DNA from: Chloroflexota bacterium
GTDB taxonomy: Bacteria > Chloroflexota > Limnocylindria > Limnocylindrales > CSP1-4
Assembly: GCA_029778235.1 (NCBI GenBank)
Contig: JAKOQS010000177.1
Location: 1-40,514, forward strand
Direction: 5' to 3'
Length of the DNA: 40,514 nt
This document shows, piece by piece, positions 1 through 8,155 of the stretch. A program made the position numbers and the translations under genes. Within the stretch, counting starts at the first letter, position 1, and each line of letters opens with the position of its first letter. Below the pieces are notes generated by a model. That model was not told the DNA's origin. It searched no databases and worked only from the letters and a program-made list of their open reading frames with translations.

Positions 1-261
1 CCCTCCGCCACGCTCGCGACGACGCCGGCCGGGGTCGCCGAGCCGCTCGCGGAGGGGTGCGAGGGGTCATCAGCCGCGCTTACCAGTCTCCCGGAGCATG
101 GATGACGCCGGATCGCCACTCCGGCGTCGATAGCAGTCTCCGGGGGGATATCCGGCACGACGGCCGCGAACGGCCCGCCCGGACGGCGCTCGCCGCCCCG
201 CCGCCCCGCGACCCGGCGCCGGCGCGGCGGATGCGCCCGCCCCGCCTCGGCCCCGCCGCCC
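1..261. other. Left-edge region without a convincing gene; hairpin between two near-identical repeats
   Basis: No reading frame here resembles a known protein. The region does contain a perfect 9-bp inverted repeat with a 7-base loop (GACGCCGGA at 104-112, TCCGGCGTC at 120-128). It sits between two copies of a 14-base direct repeat that match at 12 positions (81-94 and 131-144, core CAGTCTCC). On the minus strand this lies downstream of jag. It could be a terminator without a U-run, an untranslated leader of a gene beyond the left edge, or a small RNA. An open frame on the minus strand runs off the edge but I cannot assign it. Confidence 0.4.
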
Positions 262-1302
262 TCAGACGTTCCGGGGGAGCACCACGACGCGCCGGTCCGG
301 CTCCTCGCCGATCGACTGCGTCACCACGTTGGGATCGTCGCGCAGCGCCAGGTGGAGCCAGCGGCGCTCGAGGGCGGGCATGGGCTCGAACTGCACCATC
401 TTCCCGGTCTCGGTCACGCGCTGGGCCGCCTTCATGGCGAGCTCGCGCAGCTGGCGCTCGCGCCGGCCGCGGTAGTCCTCCACGTCCACCAGGACGCGCG
501 TCCATTCGCCCATGCGGCGCGACAGCATGAGGTTGAGGAGGTGCTGGAGTGCCGACAGGCGCTCGCCCTTCCGCCCGATGAGCGCGCCGAGCGCCTCCTT
601 CTCGCGGCCGCGGCCGACGATGTTGAGCCGGTTGGTCTCACCCGTGTCCACCTCGACGTCGACGTCGAACCCGAGGTGGTCCATGAGCTCCGCGAGGATC
701 TCGCGGCCCGCCTCCAGCGCCTCCGGCGACGCCTCCGCGGCCTGCAGCTCCTCGCGCTCCCGCGCGAGCGAGCGGGCGGCCTGCACCTCACGAGCCTCGC
801 CCTCGGAGACGGTGCTCGACCGCTCGCGCGCGGGCCCACGATCGCCGGCGGGGCGGGCCGTGTCCTCGCCGCGAGGCTCGGCGCCCTGACCGACGGGCTC
901 CGTCGCGGGACGGGTCTCGTCGCGGCGCGTTGCGTCGTCCCGGCGGCCGCGGTCGTCGCGGCGCGGAGGCCGGTCACCGCTGCGGCCACGATCGTCGCGG
1001 CGGGGACCCCGGTCGTCCCTGCGGCCGCGGTCGTCACGGCGCGGAGGTCGGTCGCCGCCGGCGGGCGCCGGCAGGGGCTGGGCGGCCGCCGCCTCACGCT
1101 TGGGTGCGGATCCGCCGAGGGCGGACCGGGGCGCGGCGATGATGCGCGCCGGCTCCGCGCCCATCCCCAGGACGCCGCGGCTTCCGGAGGTGAGGATCTC
1201 GAAGTCGAGCTCGTCGAGTCCCACGCCGAACTCGTCGCGAGCGATCCGGATCGCTTCCTCGACGGTCTTCCCGGTGAACTCGCGGTATGCGTCAGTGCTC
1301 AT
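262..1302 (-). CDS. jag: Jag/KhpB-type RNA-binding protein (Jag-N, KH, R3H)
   Basis: A single-stranded RNA-binding protein of the SpoIIIJ-associated Jag/KhpB family, normally encoded beside yidC and linked to cell-envelope regulation. The 346 residues show a Jag N-terminal domain (about 6-58), a long Arg/Asp-rich low-complexity linker with repeated RRDDRG units (about 85-135), a KH domain (about 199-280, GxxG loop GRKG at 243-246) and an R3H domain (about 285-346, with ERRWLHLALRDD and SIGEEPDRR typical of the family). The ATG directly abuts the yidC stop (TAG at 1305-1303), so the two are translationally coupled. The protein is longer than most Jag proteins because of the charged linker, which is probably disordered. 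Last visible gene of the rpmH operon. Confidence 0.93.
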   Translation of the reverse strand: MSTDAYREFTGKTVEEAIRIARDEFGVGLDELDFEILTSGSRGVLGMGAEPARIIAAPRSALGGSAPKREAAAAQPLPAPAGGDRPPRRDDRGRRDDRGPRRDDRGRSGDRPPRRDDRGRRDDATRRDETRPATEPVGQGAEPRGEDTARPAGDRGPARERSSTVSEGEAREVQAARSLAREREELQAAEASPEALEAGREILAELMDHLGFDVDVEVDTGETNRLNIVGRGREKEALGALIGRKGERLSALQHLLNLMLSRRMGEWTRVLVDVEDYRGRRERQLRELAMKAAQRVTETGKMVQFEPMPALERRWLHLALRDDPNVVTQSIGEEPDRRVVVLPRNV

Positions 1303-2499
1303 CTAGCGGCGTCTCCCTCGGCGGCCCTGGCGGCCGCGCTGGCGCACGGTGGACGCGGCCGATGCGGTCCGCTGCTCGTCCGTGCGAGAGCTCATGGTTC
1401 CCTGGGTGCCGCCCTGGCCCGGCGCGGCCGGACCACCCTTGGGCGCGGGGGCGTCGAACGTCACCGGGAAGCGCGGCTTGTGGTCGCGCGCGAAGCCCGG
1501 CGTGAACCCGAAGACGGGGAAGAGCGAGCCCCACCCGACGATCAGGTACTGCTGGATGATCGAGAAGATCGTGGTGACGATCCAGTAGATGAAGAGGCCG
1601 GCCGGCAGGATCCCGCCGTAGAGGACCGAGATGAGCGGGACGAAGAGCAGCATCTGCTGCTGGAGCCGGGCCTGCTGGTCGCCGGGGGTCGCCGGCGGCA
1701 TGACCATCCGCGTCTGCACGACCTGCAGGAGGGCGGAGATCACGGCCAGGACGCTGATGCCGAAACCGAAGATCGTGAACAGCGTGGACGGGTACGCGAG
1801 GTTCATCCCGCCCAGCCACGGCACGACGCTGTTGATGCACGGCTGGACCTGGCCGTTGATGTAGACCGGTGCCGAGGGGCAGTCGAGCGTGATCACCTGG
1901 ACCCCGAACACGTTGAGCATGGCGTTCGGGTTGAAGTTGGTGAGGCCCGCCGAGATGACCGAGTACATCGGGATCAGCAGAACGAACGTGATGAGGGTCG
2001 GGAGGCACCCCGAGAGCGGGTTGACGCCGCGCTCCCGGTAGAGCTCCATCGTCGCCTGCTGGATCTTGTTGCGGTCGCCCTTGTAGCGCTGCTGGAGCGC
2101 CTTGATCTCGGGCTGGATCAGCTGCGTGCGACGCTGGCTGACGATCTGGCGCCGGAAGACCGGGACCAGGAGCGCGCGCACGAGCAGCGTCATGATGATG
2201 ATCGCGATGCCCATGTCGTGGACGACCTGGTCGATCGCCACGAGCGTGATGAAGAGGACCTGGAAGATCGGCGTGAACAGCCAGGCGAGCAGGCTGATGG
2301 GGTCCGCGCCGGGCTTCGCAGGCGCCAGCGGCGTCTGCGTGGGGGTGGCCGCGGCGCTCGCGCCGGGCGAGGTCGCGGTGCCGGGCACGCATGCCGCGAC
2401 GACCACGAGGACGATGACCGCGAGCAGCACGACAGGCGCGGCACGCCGCATGAACGCGACGGCCGCCTTGCGGTTCACCTTCTGGCGCTCCTCGGTCAC
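1303..2499 (-). CDS. yidC: YidC/Oxa1/SpoIIIJ membrane protein insertase
   Basis: Inserts and folds integral membrane proteins, alone or with SecYEG. The start is GTG at 2499, which overlaps the yidD stop by four bases (GTGA); 398 residues. An N-terminal hydrophobic segment (about 17-37) ends in VVAAC, a lipobox with Cys37, as in Gram-positive SpoIIIJ-type YidC lipoproteins. The 60K_IMP core follows: a membrane segment with the conserved arginine ([12 protein letters not shown]), a cytoplasmic hairpin rich in K/R/Q ([20 protein letters not shown]), further membrane segments, and a basic C-terminal tail (RQGRRGRRR) suited to ribosome contact. A second possible start is ATG at 2451, directly before the signal sequence. 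Operon member between yidD and jag. Confidence 0.95.
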   Translation of the reverse strand: MTEERQKVNRKAAVAFMRRAAPVVLLAVIVLVVVAACVPGTATSPGASAAATPTQTPLAPAKPGADPISLLAWLFTPIFQVLFITLVAIDQVVHDMGIAIIIMTLLVRALLVPVFRRQIVSQRRTQLIQPEIKALQQRYKGDRNKIQQATMELYRERGVNPLSGCLPTLITFVLLIPMYSVISAGLTNFNPNAMLNVFGVQVITLDCPSAPVYINGQVQPCINSVVPWLGGMNLAYPSTLFTIFGFGISVLAVISALLQVVQTRMVMPPATPGDQQARLQQQMLLFVPLISVLYGGILPAGLFIYWIVTTIFSIIQQYLIVGWGSLFPVFGFTPGFARDHKPRFPVTFDAPAPKGGPAAPGQGGTQGTMSSRTDEQRTASAASTVRQRGRQGRRGRRR

Positions 2500-2714
2500 G
2501 GGACGGGGTCGTAGCCGCCGGGGTTCCAGGGACCGCACCGCGCGATGCGGCGCGCGCCCATCCAGGACCCGCGGAACAGTCCGTACTTGATGATCGCCTC
2601 CTCGGTGTAGTGGCTGCACGTCGGATAGAACCGGCACGAGGGCGGCAGCCAGATGAAGACGATGCGGTAGAGCTTGATGAGCGCGACGCCGACCGTCGAG
2701 CCGAGCCGTCTCAC
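2496..2714 (-). CDS. yidD: YidD membrane protein insertion efficiency factor
   Basis: A small membrane-associated protein of the YidD family (formerly haemolysin-like DUF37) that helps YidC-dependent insertion. The GTG start at 2714 overlaps the rnpA stop (GTGA), giving 72 residues, the usual family size. Conserved features visible are the LIKLYR opening, the [18 protein letters not shown] cysteine motif and the GGYDPVP end. A longer upstream frame exists but would read through rnpA and is not supported. The 3' end overlaps the yidC start by four bases, so rnpA, yidD and yidC form a tightly coupled series. Confidence 0.95.
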   Translation of the reverse strand: MRRLGSTVGVALIKLYRIVFIWLPPSCRFYPTCSHYTEEAIIKYGLFRGSWMGARRIARCGPWNPGGYDPVP

Positions 2715-3046
2715 GGCCGGGGCTCCGGCGCAAGGACCCCGGCCCTGGCGAGGGCCTGCGCCAGATCCGCGGCGATCGCCGACTGCGGCGCCTCGGCGGT
2801 GGCGGGCCGGGCGATCACGAGTACGTCCCACCCGGCGACGAGCGAGCTGTCCATCGACCGGAGGCTCTCGCGGATGCGGCGTCGCGTCCTGTTGCGCACC
2901 ACGGCACCCCCGAGCTTCCTGCCCGTGGAGAACGCGAACCTGGTCACGTCGAGGTCGGTCCGGCGAACGCGCACGGACACGAGTCCCGCCGAGCGCGACG
3001 TCCCGTCGCGCTGCAGGGCTGCGAAGTCGGATGGCCGCGTGATCAT
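2711..3046 (-). CDS. rnpA: Ribonuclease P protein component
   Basis: Protein subunit of RNase P, which with the catalytic RNA trims tRNA 5' leaders. The diagnostic RNR motif is present ([16 protein letters not shown]), as is the N-terminal [12 protein letters not shown] segment that lines the substrate cleft in family members. Start chosen at ATG 3046 (111 residues, normal length); an adjacent GTG at 3049 is equally possible. No clear ribosome-binding site precedes either, so translation probably depends on coupling to rpmH, whose stop lies 35 bases upstream. The stop overlaps the yidD start. The RNase P RNA gene is not in this window. Confidence 0.93.
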   Translation of the reverse strand: MITRPSDFAALQRDGTSRSAGLVSVRVRRTDLDVTRFAFSTGRKLGGAVVRNRTRRRIRESLRSMDSSLVAGWDVLVIARPATAEAPQSAIAADLAQALARAGVLAPEPRP

Positions 3047-3081
3047 CACGAGCCGCGGGCGGCGCGCGCCGCGGTCCGGCG

Positions 3082-3216
3082 TCAGGCGGAGAGCTTCTTG
3101 CGACCCCGGGTCCGGCGTCGCGCGAGCGTCCGCCGGCCCCCGGTCGTCTTCATCCGGGCCCGGAAGCCGTGCTCCTTGGCGCGGTGCCGCTTCTTGGGCT
3201 GGTAGGTCTGCTTCAT
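3082..3216 (-). CDS. rpmH: 50S ribosomal protein L34
   Basis: Small basic ribosomal protein of the large subunit. The 44 residues match L34 throughout ([18 protein letters not shown], then [18 protein letters not shown]). ATG at 3216 is the start. A strong promoter, TTGACA-18-TATACT, lies on the same strand about 115 bases upstream (3361-3332), making rpmH the first gene of the rpmH-rnpA-yidD-yidC-jag operon, the classic arrangement next to dnaA. Confidence 0.97.
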   Translation of the reverse strand: MKQTYQPKKRHRAKEHGFRARMKTTGGRRTLARRRTRGRKKLSA

Positions 3217-3331
3217 CGGGGTGTCGTCCGATCCTCTCCATCGGGCCTCCGGGACGGGTTCTGGGATCCCTGGAGGCACACGAACGCGCCTGAGCGCACT
3301 GGTGGCGCGTCGGCGCGTCGACGTCCGGCCG

Positions 3332-3361
3332 AGTATATGGACGCGCTTCGAGGAGTGTCAA
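3332..3361 (-). promoter_or_regulatory. Sigma-70-type promoter of the rpmH operon
   Basis: On the minus strand a perfect -35 TTGACA (3361-3356) is separated by 18 bases from a -10 TATACT (3337-3332, 5 of 6 to consensus). Transcription would begin near 3325 and leave a leader of about 110 bases before rpmH. This is the best consensus promoter seen in the window. Confidence 0.75.
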
Positions 3362-3434
3362 ACGAGGAGGCGGGCGCACGAGCCCCCGCGAGGGCCCCCC
3401 GTCTGTGCCGCCAGGGCGAGAGGAGGCCGAGGCC

Positions 3435-3455
3435 CGATACTCCCTGGGAGTATCG
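3435..3455. promoter_or_regulatory. Perfect 21-bp palindrome between rpmH and dnaA
   Basis: CGATACTCCC (3435-3444), one central T, then GGGAGTATCG (3446-3455): ten perfect paired bases per side. It lies upstream of the inferred dnaA promoter and about 75 bases upstream of the rpmH promoter, where a dimeric regulator could act on both. A short T-run follows at 3458-3460, so a hairpin role cannot be excluded, but with a one-base centre it is better read as a protein-binding site. The regulator is unknown. Confidence 0.55.
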
Positions 3456-3476
3456 TCTTTCGGGTGCCGAATCGCC

Positions 3477-3506
3477 TTGCGGGTGCCCGCCGGGCGGTGC
3501 TATCTT
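3477..3506 (+). promoter_or_regulatory. Candidate dnaA promoter
   Basis: TTGCGG (3477-3482), an 18-base spacer and TATCTT (3501-3506). The start point would be near 3513, giving a leader of about 200 bases before dnaA. The -10 follows the TAnnCT-like pattern seen before other genes here. Between it and dnaA there is no reading frame of interest; the stretch 3507-3711 holds only a possible DnaA box. Confidence 0.45.
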
Positions 3507-3680
3507 TGCGCGGCCCCCGACGCCGGGACGTTCGAGGGCAGGTCCTCGAAGCCCCCGGAACGAGCCGCGGGAGGGAGACTCGGCGTCGCTCCGTCGCCAT
3601 CCGCGTCGGAGCCCCCCGGGCCCCCCGATCGTGGCACAAGCCGTCGGCCATTCCCGTGTGGCGCACCCTCGATCGACCGA

Positions 3681-3689
3681 CCATCCACA
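3681..3689 (-). promoter_or_regulatory. Possible DnaA box in the dnaA leader
   Basis: CCATCCACA differs from the DnaA-box consensus TTATCCACA at two positions. It lies 23 bases before the dnaA start and could serve autoregulation. It is isolated and weaker than the boxes after dnaA. Confidence 0.3.
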
Positions 3690-3711
3690 GACCGACCGCA
3701 ACGAGCTGACG

Positions 3712-5061
3712 ATGGACGCGAAGCACGTCTGGCGAGCCGCCCTCGGGGAACTCCAGGTCTCGCTGTCGCCCGCCAACTACGAGACATGGCTGAAGAACAC
3801 GTCGCTCGTCGACGTGGACGGCACCCGCTTCCGGATCGCGGTCCCCAACCCCTTCGCGCGCGACTGGCTGGAGACGCGCTACCGGCCCCTGATCTCGCAG
3901 ACCCTCGCCCGGGTCGTCGGCTACAGCGTCCAGGTCGAGTTCGTCGTCCAGTCGGCAGAGGAGAGCGCCGTCGCGGAGGCGGCGCCGGCGCCCGTGCGCG
4001 TCGAGGCCACCCGCGTGGGCGCCCCGGAGGGGGCCGCCACCAGCCTCAATCCGCGATACACCTTCAGCAACTTCATCGTCGGGTCCGCCAATCGCCTGGC
4101 GCACGCCGCCAGCCTCTCCGTCGCCGAGCGCCCCGGGCACGCCTACAACCCGCTCTTCCTGTACGGCGGCGTCGGCCTCGGCAAGACCCACCTCATGCAC
4201 GCCATCGGGAACGCCGTCCTCGCGCGGTACCCGCGCAAGCGCGTCGTGTACGCGACCAGCGAGAAGTTCACCAACGAGTTCATCACCAGCATCCAGCAGG
4301 GGCGGATCGACGAGTTCCGCAACCGCTATCGGCGCATCGACCTCCTCCTCGTGGACGACATCCAGTTCATCGCGGACAAGGAGCGGACCCAGGAGGAGTT
4401 CTTCCACACCTTCAACGCGATCCACGAGGACGGCAAGCAGATCGTCCTCTCGTCCGACCGGCCGCCCAAGCAGATCACGACGCTCGAAGAGCGCCTGCGC
4501 AGCCGGTTCGAGTGGGGCCTCATCGCGGACCTCACCGCCCCGGACCTGGAGACCCGGATCGCCATCCTCCGCGCCAAGGCGGAGGAGATGGGGGTGCCGC
4601 TGTCGGCCGACGTGGTCGAGTTCGTCGCCCGCAAGGTCGTCAGCAACATCCGCGAGCTCGAGGGCGCCCTCAACCGCATCGTCGCCTACGCCAGCATGCA
4701 GGGGCAGTCCATCGACATCGGGCTCGCCCAGGCCGTCCTGTCCAACGTCCTGTTCAACCCGAAGAAGCGCACCGTCACGCCGGAGCGGATCGCCCGGGCC
4801 GTCTCGGAGTACTACGGGGTCCCGATGGACCAGCTGCGCGGCCAGAAGCGCGACAAGGCCATCGTGGTCCCGCGCCAGATCGCGATGTACCTGATCCGCG
4901 CCGAGACGGACGTGAGCCTCATCCGGATCGGTGAGGAGCTGGGCGGCCGGGACCACTCCACGGTCCTGCACGCCTGCGACAAGATCGATCGCGAGGCCGC
5001 GGTCAGCGACGAGATGCGCCGCGACATCGCGGCCGTGCGCGAGCTGATCTACTCGGACTGA
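3712..5061 (+). CDS. dnaA: Chromosomal replication initiator DnaA
   Basis: AAA+ ATPase that binds DnaA boxes and opens oriC. The 449 residues from ATG 3712 show domain I (about 1-85, VWRAALGELQVSLSPANYETWL), a short linker, and an AAA+ core beginning near NPRYTFSNFIVGSANRLAHA with Walker A GGVGLGKT (152-159) and Walker B LLLVDD (D215, D216). Domain IV carries the box-recognition signature GRDHSTVLHA (D414, H415). The length is typical. The upstream open frame is only the leader region. The start has a weak ribosome-binding site; ATG at 3712 is chosen because the protein then begins at the normal domain I boundary. Confidence 0.97.
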   Translation: MDAKHVWRAALGELQVSLSPANYETWLKNTSLVDVDGTRFRIAVPNPFARDWLETRYRPLISQTLARVVGYSVQVEFVVQSAEESAVAEAAPAPVRVEATRVGAPEGAATSLNPRYTFSNFIVGSANRLAHAASLSVAERPGHAYNPLFLYGGVGLGKTHLMHAIGNAVLARYPRKRVVYATSEKFTNEFITSIQQGRIDEFRNRYRRIDLLLVDDIQFIADKERTQEEFFHTFNAIHEDGKQIVLSSDRPPKQITTLEERLRSRFEWGLIADLTAPDLETRIAILRAKAEEMGVPLSADVVEFVARKVVSNIRELEGALNRIVAYASMQGQSIDIGLAQAVLSNVLFNPKKRTVTPERIARAVSEYYGVPMDQLRGQKRDKAIVVPRQIAMYLIRAETDVSLIRIGEELGGRDHSTVLHACDKIDREAAVSDEMRRDIAAVRELIYSD

Positions 5062-5519
5062 GCGCCGCCGGCGCGGTCCGGCAGGCTCCCGATCGAGCCC
5101 TCGCGGTGACGCACCGCACGGACCCGGCGGGGCCTCTCGTGCGGTCCATGCGTGGATAAAGGCGGGAGAACGGTGGATAACCGGGTCCCGATGTGGACAA
5201 GACCGCCCTCGTGGCGCCGTTCCGCGCCCCCCTCCCACCGGCGGCCCGCGCCCGTGCTGGGCTCCCGTCCACCGCCCATCCGCCGTGCCGTGCACGGTCG
5301 CATCGGGGTCATCGACACCGCGCGTGCCGGTCGTCGACATCCTCGCCCCTCTCGGCCGAGCACGACCGTCCACACCGTCCACGTCCTGATGACGGCGACG
5401 GTGAGTCTCTCAAGGATGAGAAGATATGGACCGACGGTGTGGGCACGCCCGGGAGCGGCCGGCGCACCGGCCATCCGCCCATCTGCGCCTCGAGCCGGGA
5501 GCCAGGGAGACCACCGGTC
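5062..5519 (+). other. Candidate chromosome origin (oriC) between dnaA and dnaN
   Basis: This 458-base gap has no gene. It holds three DnaA-box-like nonamers in the same orientation: CGTGGATAA (5151-5159), GGTGGATAA (5172-5180) and TGTGGACAA (5192-5200). Their spacing is 21 and 20 bases, about two helical turns each, so bound DnaA would lie on one face. Weaker GTCCAC-type matches occur near 5366-5383. The least GC-rich stretch (about 5406-5428, with AAGGATGAGAAGATATGG) could be the unwinding site and lies some 200 bases downstream of the box cluster. Position between dnaA and dnaN is the common oriC location. Confidence 0.7.
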
Positions 5520-6650
5520 GTGAAGCTGACGATCCTCCAGGAGAACCTTGCCCACGGTCTCTCGGTCGTGGGCCGCGCCGTCTCGTCGAAGGCCGCGCTG
5601 CCGGTGCTGTCGAACGTCCTGCTCCGGACGCGCGACGCCGGCCTCGAGCTGACGGCGACCAACCTCGAGATCGGCATCACCCACTGGGTGCCGGGCAAGG
5701 TGGACGAGGACGGCGCGATCACGCTGCCCGCGGACCTCTTCTCGGGGATCGTCGCGTCGATCCCGCGCAGGACCGACACGATCGAGCTGGAGCTGCTGAC
5801 CGAGGACCGCGTCCACCTCGTGAGCGGCCGCTTCGAGACGCACATCAAGGGGATGGCCGCCGACGAGTTCCCGCAGATCCCGTCGGCGGGCGAGCGTCCG
5901 ACCACCCGGGTGAGCCAGAAGGTCCTCCGCCAGGCGCTCGGCGAGGTCACCTTCGCCGCTGCAACCGAGGAGGCGCGCCCCATCCTGACCGGCGTGCTCA
6001 CGCGGCTCGAGGGCGACCGCATGACCCTCGCCGCGGCCGACAACTACCGGATCGCCATCACGACGATCCCCACCCTCGCGCCGGCCGAGGACACGAGCCT
6101 CGTGGTCCCCGCGCGGTCGTACGCCGAGCTCGAGCGGATCCTCACGGACTCCGACGACCCCGTGGACGTCATCCTGGCCCCAAGCCGGAACCAGGTCGTC
6201 TTCCAGGTGGGCGGCCAGAACGGCACGGTCCTTGTGAGCCGCCTCATCGACGGCCAATTCCCCAACTACCAGCAAGTCCTGCCCAAGGAGCACACGACGC
6301 GCGCCGTGGTCGACCGGGAGGAGCTCCTGCGGGCGGTCCGCCCGGCGGCCCTCCTCACCCAGAAGACGACGAAGATCGTCAAGCTGCACGTGGGGGGCGA
6401 GGGGACGGAAGGGATCTCCGTGACGGCGGTCTCCGACCTCGGCGACCACCAGAGCGAGGTCGACGCGTCCATCGAGGGCGACGGGACCACGATCGCCTTC
6501 AACGCCGACTACCTCACCCAGGTCCTGCAGAACGTGGCGACCGACGAATTCGCGATCGAGCTCGCCGGGCCGCTCTCCCCCGGCCTCTTCCGCCCTGCCG
6601 ACGGCCGCGAGTACACGCACGTCGTCATGCCGGTGAGGACCGCCTCCTAG
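5520..6650 (+). CDS. dnaN: DNA polymerase III sliding clamp (beta subunit)
   Basis: Ring-forming processivity clamp for the replicative polymerase. The GTG at 5520 (VKLTILQENLAHGLSVVGRA) begins exactly where the family begins and has an AGGGAG-like ribosome-binding site about ten bases upstream; 376 residues, normal. Typical clamp features include the early SSKAALPVLSNVLLR segment, the middle TEEARPILTGV motif, LIDGQFPNYQQVLP, and a C-terminal THVVMPVR ending. Follows the oriC candidate and precedes recF by 24 bases, so they are probably cotranscribed. Confidence 0.97.
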   Translation: MKLTILQENLAHGLSVVGRAVSSKAALPVLSNVLLRTRDAGLELTATNLEIGITHWVPGKVDEDGAITLPADLFSGIVASIPRRTDTIELELLTEDRVHLVSGRFETHIKGMAADEFPQIPSAGERPTTRVSQKVLRQALGEVTFAAATEEARPILTGVLTRLEGDRMTLAAADNYRIAITTIPTLAPAEDTSLVVPARSYAELERILTDSDDPVDVILAPSRNQVVFQVGGQNGTVLVSRLIDGQFPNYQQVLPKEHTTRAVVDREELLRAVRPAALLTQKTTKIVKLHVGGEGTEGISVTAVSDLGDHQSEVDASIEGDGTTIAFNADYLTQVLQNVATDEFAIELAGPLSPGLFRPADGREYTHVVMPVRTAS

Positions 6651-6674
6651 GCGGCCCGCAGGGCGGAGGGACCC

Positions 6675-7808
6675 ACGCTCGCGTCGCTGCGCCTCGTCGG
6701 ATTCCGCGCGTACGCGGCGATCGACGCGGCGTTCGGCACGGGGCCGCAGCTCGTCTGGGGCGCGAACGCGTCCGGCAAGACCACGCTCCTCGAGGCCATG
6801 GCCCTGTGCGCCCGCGGCCGGAGCCACCGGGCGGCCGCCGATGCCGAGCTGATCCGCTGGGGCGCCTCCTTCGCCCGCGTGGAGGCGCGCGTGGAGGGAC
6901 CGGACGCGACGGTCGAGGTCGTCCTCGCGCGCGAGGGGCCCGCGGCGGGCCGCAAGCGGCTGCGCGTCAACGGCGTTGCGCGCCGCCCCGCGGTGCTCGG
7001 CACGGCGCTGCGCGCCGTCCTCTTCGCGCCGGAGGAGATGCTGCTCGTCATCGGGTCGCCCGGCCTCCGGCGGGACACGCTCGACCGTCTTGCCTCGGAC
7101 CGGTCGCCGGCCTACGTCCGCGCCCTCGCGACGTACGAGCGCGCGCTGCGGCAGCGCAACGGGCTCCTGAAGGCGATCCGCGAGGAGACCGCCACCCGGG
7201 CCGAGCTCCGCTTCTGGGATGCGGCCTTCCTCGACGCGGCCGCGGAGGTCCTCGAGGGCCGTGCCGACCTGCTGACGGCGATCTCGGCGCCCCTGGCGGC
7301 CGCCCACCGGGAGATCGCCCCGGACGAGGGTGCGCTCACCCTCGCCTACGTGACGAACGCCCCGGCCCGGCCCGGCGAGCAGCCCCGCGACGCGCTCGCC
7401 AGGCGGCTCGCTGAGACGTCGGAGAAGGAGGTCTGGAACGGCGCCACGCTCGTGGGCCCGCATCGTGACGACATGGCGTTCCTGCTCGACGGACGCGAGA
7501 TGCAGGGCACGGCGTCGCGCGGGCAGCAGCGCTCGGCGATCCTCGCGCTGAAGCTCGCCGAGCTCGACCTCCTCGAGCGTCAGGACGGCCGCCCGCCGCT
7601 GCTCCTGCTCGACGACGTCTTCTCGGAGCTCGACCCGGCGCGCCGCGGACACCTGGTGCGGCGGATCTCCGAGCTCCCCCAGGCCTTCGTGACGACCACG
7701 ACGCTCGCCGACCTGGACCCGGAGCTGCGAGCCCACGGGACGCCCTGGCGCGTGGAGCCGGGCGAGGGACCGGACGACGGGGCGCGGCTCGTGGAGGACG
7801 CGGGGTGA
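6675..7808 (+). CDS. recF: DNA repair/recombination ATPase RecF, apparently with a non-canonical start
   Basis: RecF is an SMC-like ATPase that helps load RecA at gaps. Walker A is GANASGKT (29-36), the ABC signature region is ASRGQQRSAILALK, and Walker B is LLLLDDVFSELD; length 377 matches the family. The start is odd. From the dnaN stop (6648, same frame) to the Walker A there is no ATG, GTG or TTG; the first ATG (6798) lies after the Walker lysine. Homology (LASLRLVGFRAY at the family's N-terminus) and a GGAGG site at 6665-6669 place the start at ACG 6675, five bases after the site; CTG 6687 is the alternative. A sequencing error in an ATG is also possible. The stop overlaps the next gene's GTG. 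Confidence 0.9.
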   Translation, partial: TLASLRLVGFRAYAAIDAAFGTGPQLVWGANASGKTTLLEAMALCARGRSHRAAADAELIRWGASFARVEARVEGPDATVEVVLAREGPAAGRKRLRVNGVARRPAVLGTALRAVLFAPEEMLLVIGSPGLRRDTLDRLASDRSPAYVRALATYERALRQRNGLLKAIREETATRAELRFWDAAFLDAAAEVLEGRADLLTAISAPLAAAHREIAPDEGALTLAYVTNAPARPGEQPRDALARRLAETSEKEVWNGATLVGPHRDDMAFLLDGREMQGTASRGQQRSAILALKLAELDLLERQDGRPPLLLLDDVFSELDPARRGHLVRRISELPQAFVTTTTLADLDPELRAHGTPWRVEPGEGPDDGARLVEDAG

Positions 7809-8122
7809 GCCCCGCGCGCCGGCCGATGCGGCGGGTCGGCGACCTCCTCCCAGAGGCTGCGCGTGCGCTCGGCCTCGAGGACGAGCTGCGTCTCGCCCGG
7901 GCTGCGTCGGCGTTCGCCTCCGTGCTCGCGGAGCGCGCCCCGGCGGTGGCCGGGGCGGCCCGGCTCGTGCGGCTCGCCGGCGCCGCCGTCATCGTCGAGG
8001 TGGACCACCCGCTGGTCGCGCAGGAGGTCCGGCTCCGGGCGCCCGAGCTCCTCGAGGCGCTCGCGGAGGCGTCGGGCGGGGTGCGCGCATCGGAGATCCG
8101 GACGGTGGCCGCCCGGAGCTGA
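7805..8122 (+). CDS. DUF721/DciA-like protein
   Basis: A 105-residue protein of the DUF721/DciA type, whose best-known members bind and help load the replicative helicase DnaB. The family pattern is visible: MRRVGDLLPEAARALGL near the start, then VLAERAPAVAGAARLVRLAGAAVIVEV, and VAQEVRLRAPELLEAL. The GTG start at 7805 overlaps the recF stop (GTGA). The position right after recF is common for this family in many bacteria. gyrB, often next in this cluster, is absent here. Confidence 0.75.
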   Translation: MSPARRPMRRVGDLLPEAARALGLEDELRLARAASAFASVLAERAPAVAGAARLVRLAGAAVIVEVDHPLVAQEVRLRAPELLEALAEASGGVRASEIRTVAARS

Positions 8123-8155
8123 CACGCCGGGCGGGGTGCGCGCTGCGCCGAGCCC

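Noticed and set aside
352-2514. 720-codon plus-strand frame over jag and yidC
   Set aside because: Antisense shadow; the minus frames match well-known families.
3358-5382. Long minus-strand open frame opposite dnaA
   Set aside because: Antisense to a clear dnaA; Asp/Val/Arg/Leu-biased composition is the usual product of reading a GC-rich gene backwards.
5049-7736. 895-codon minus frame over oriC, dnaN and recF
   Set aside because: Would cover the origin and two certain genes; no recognisable domain.
6798-7808. recF starting at ATG 6798
   Set aside because: This start removes the Walker A motif and about 41 residues of the conserved N-terminus.
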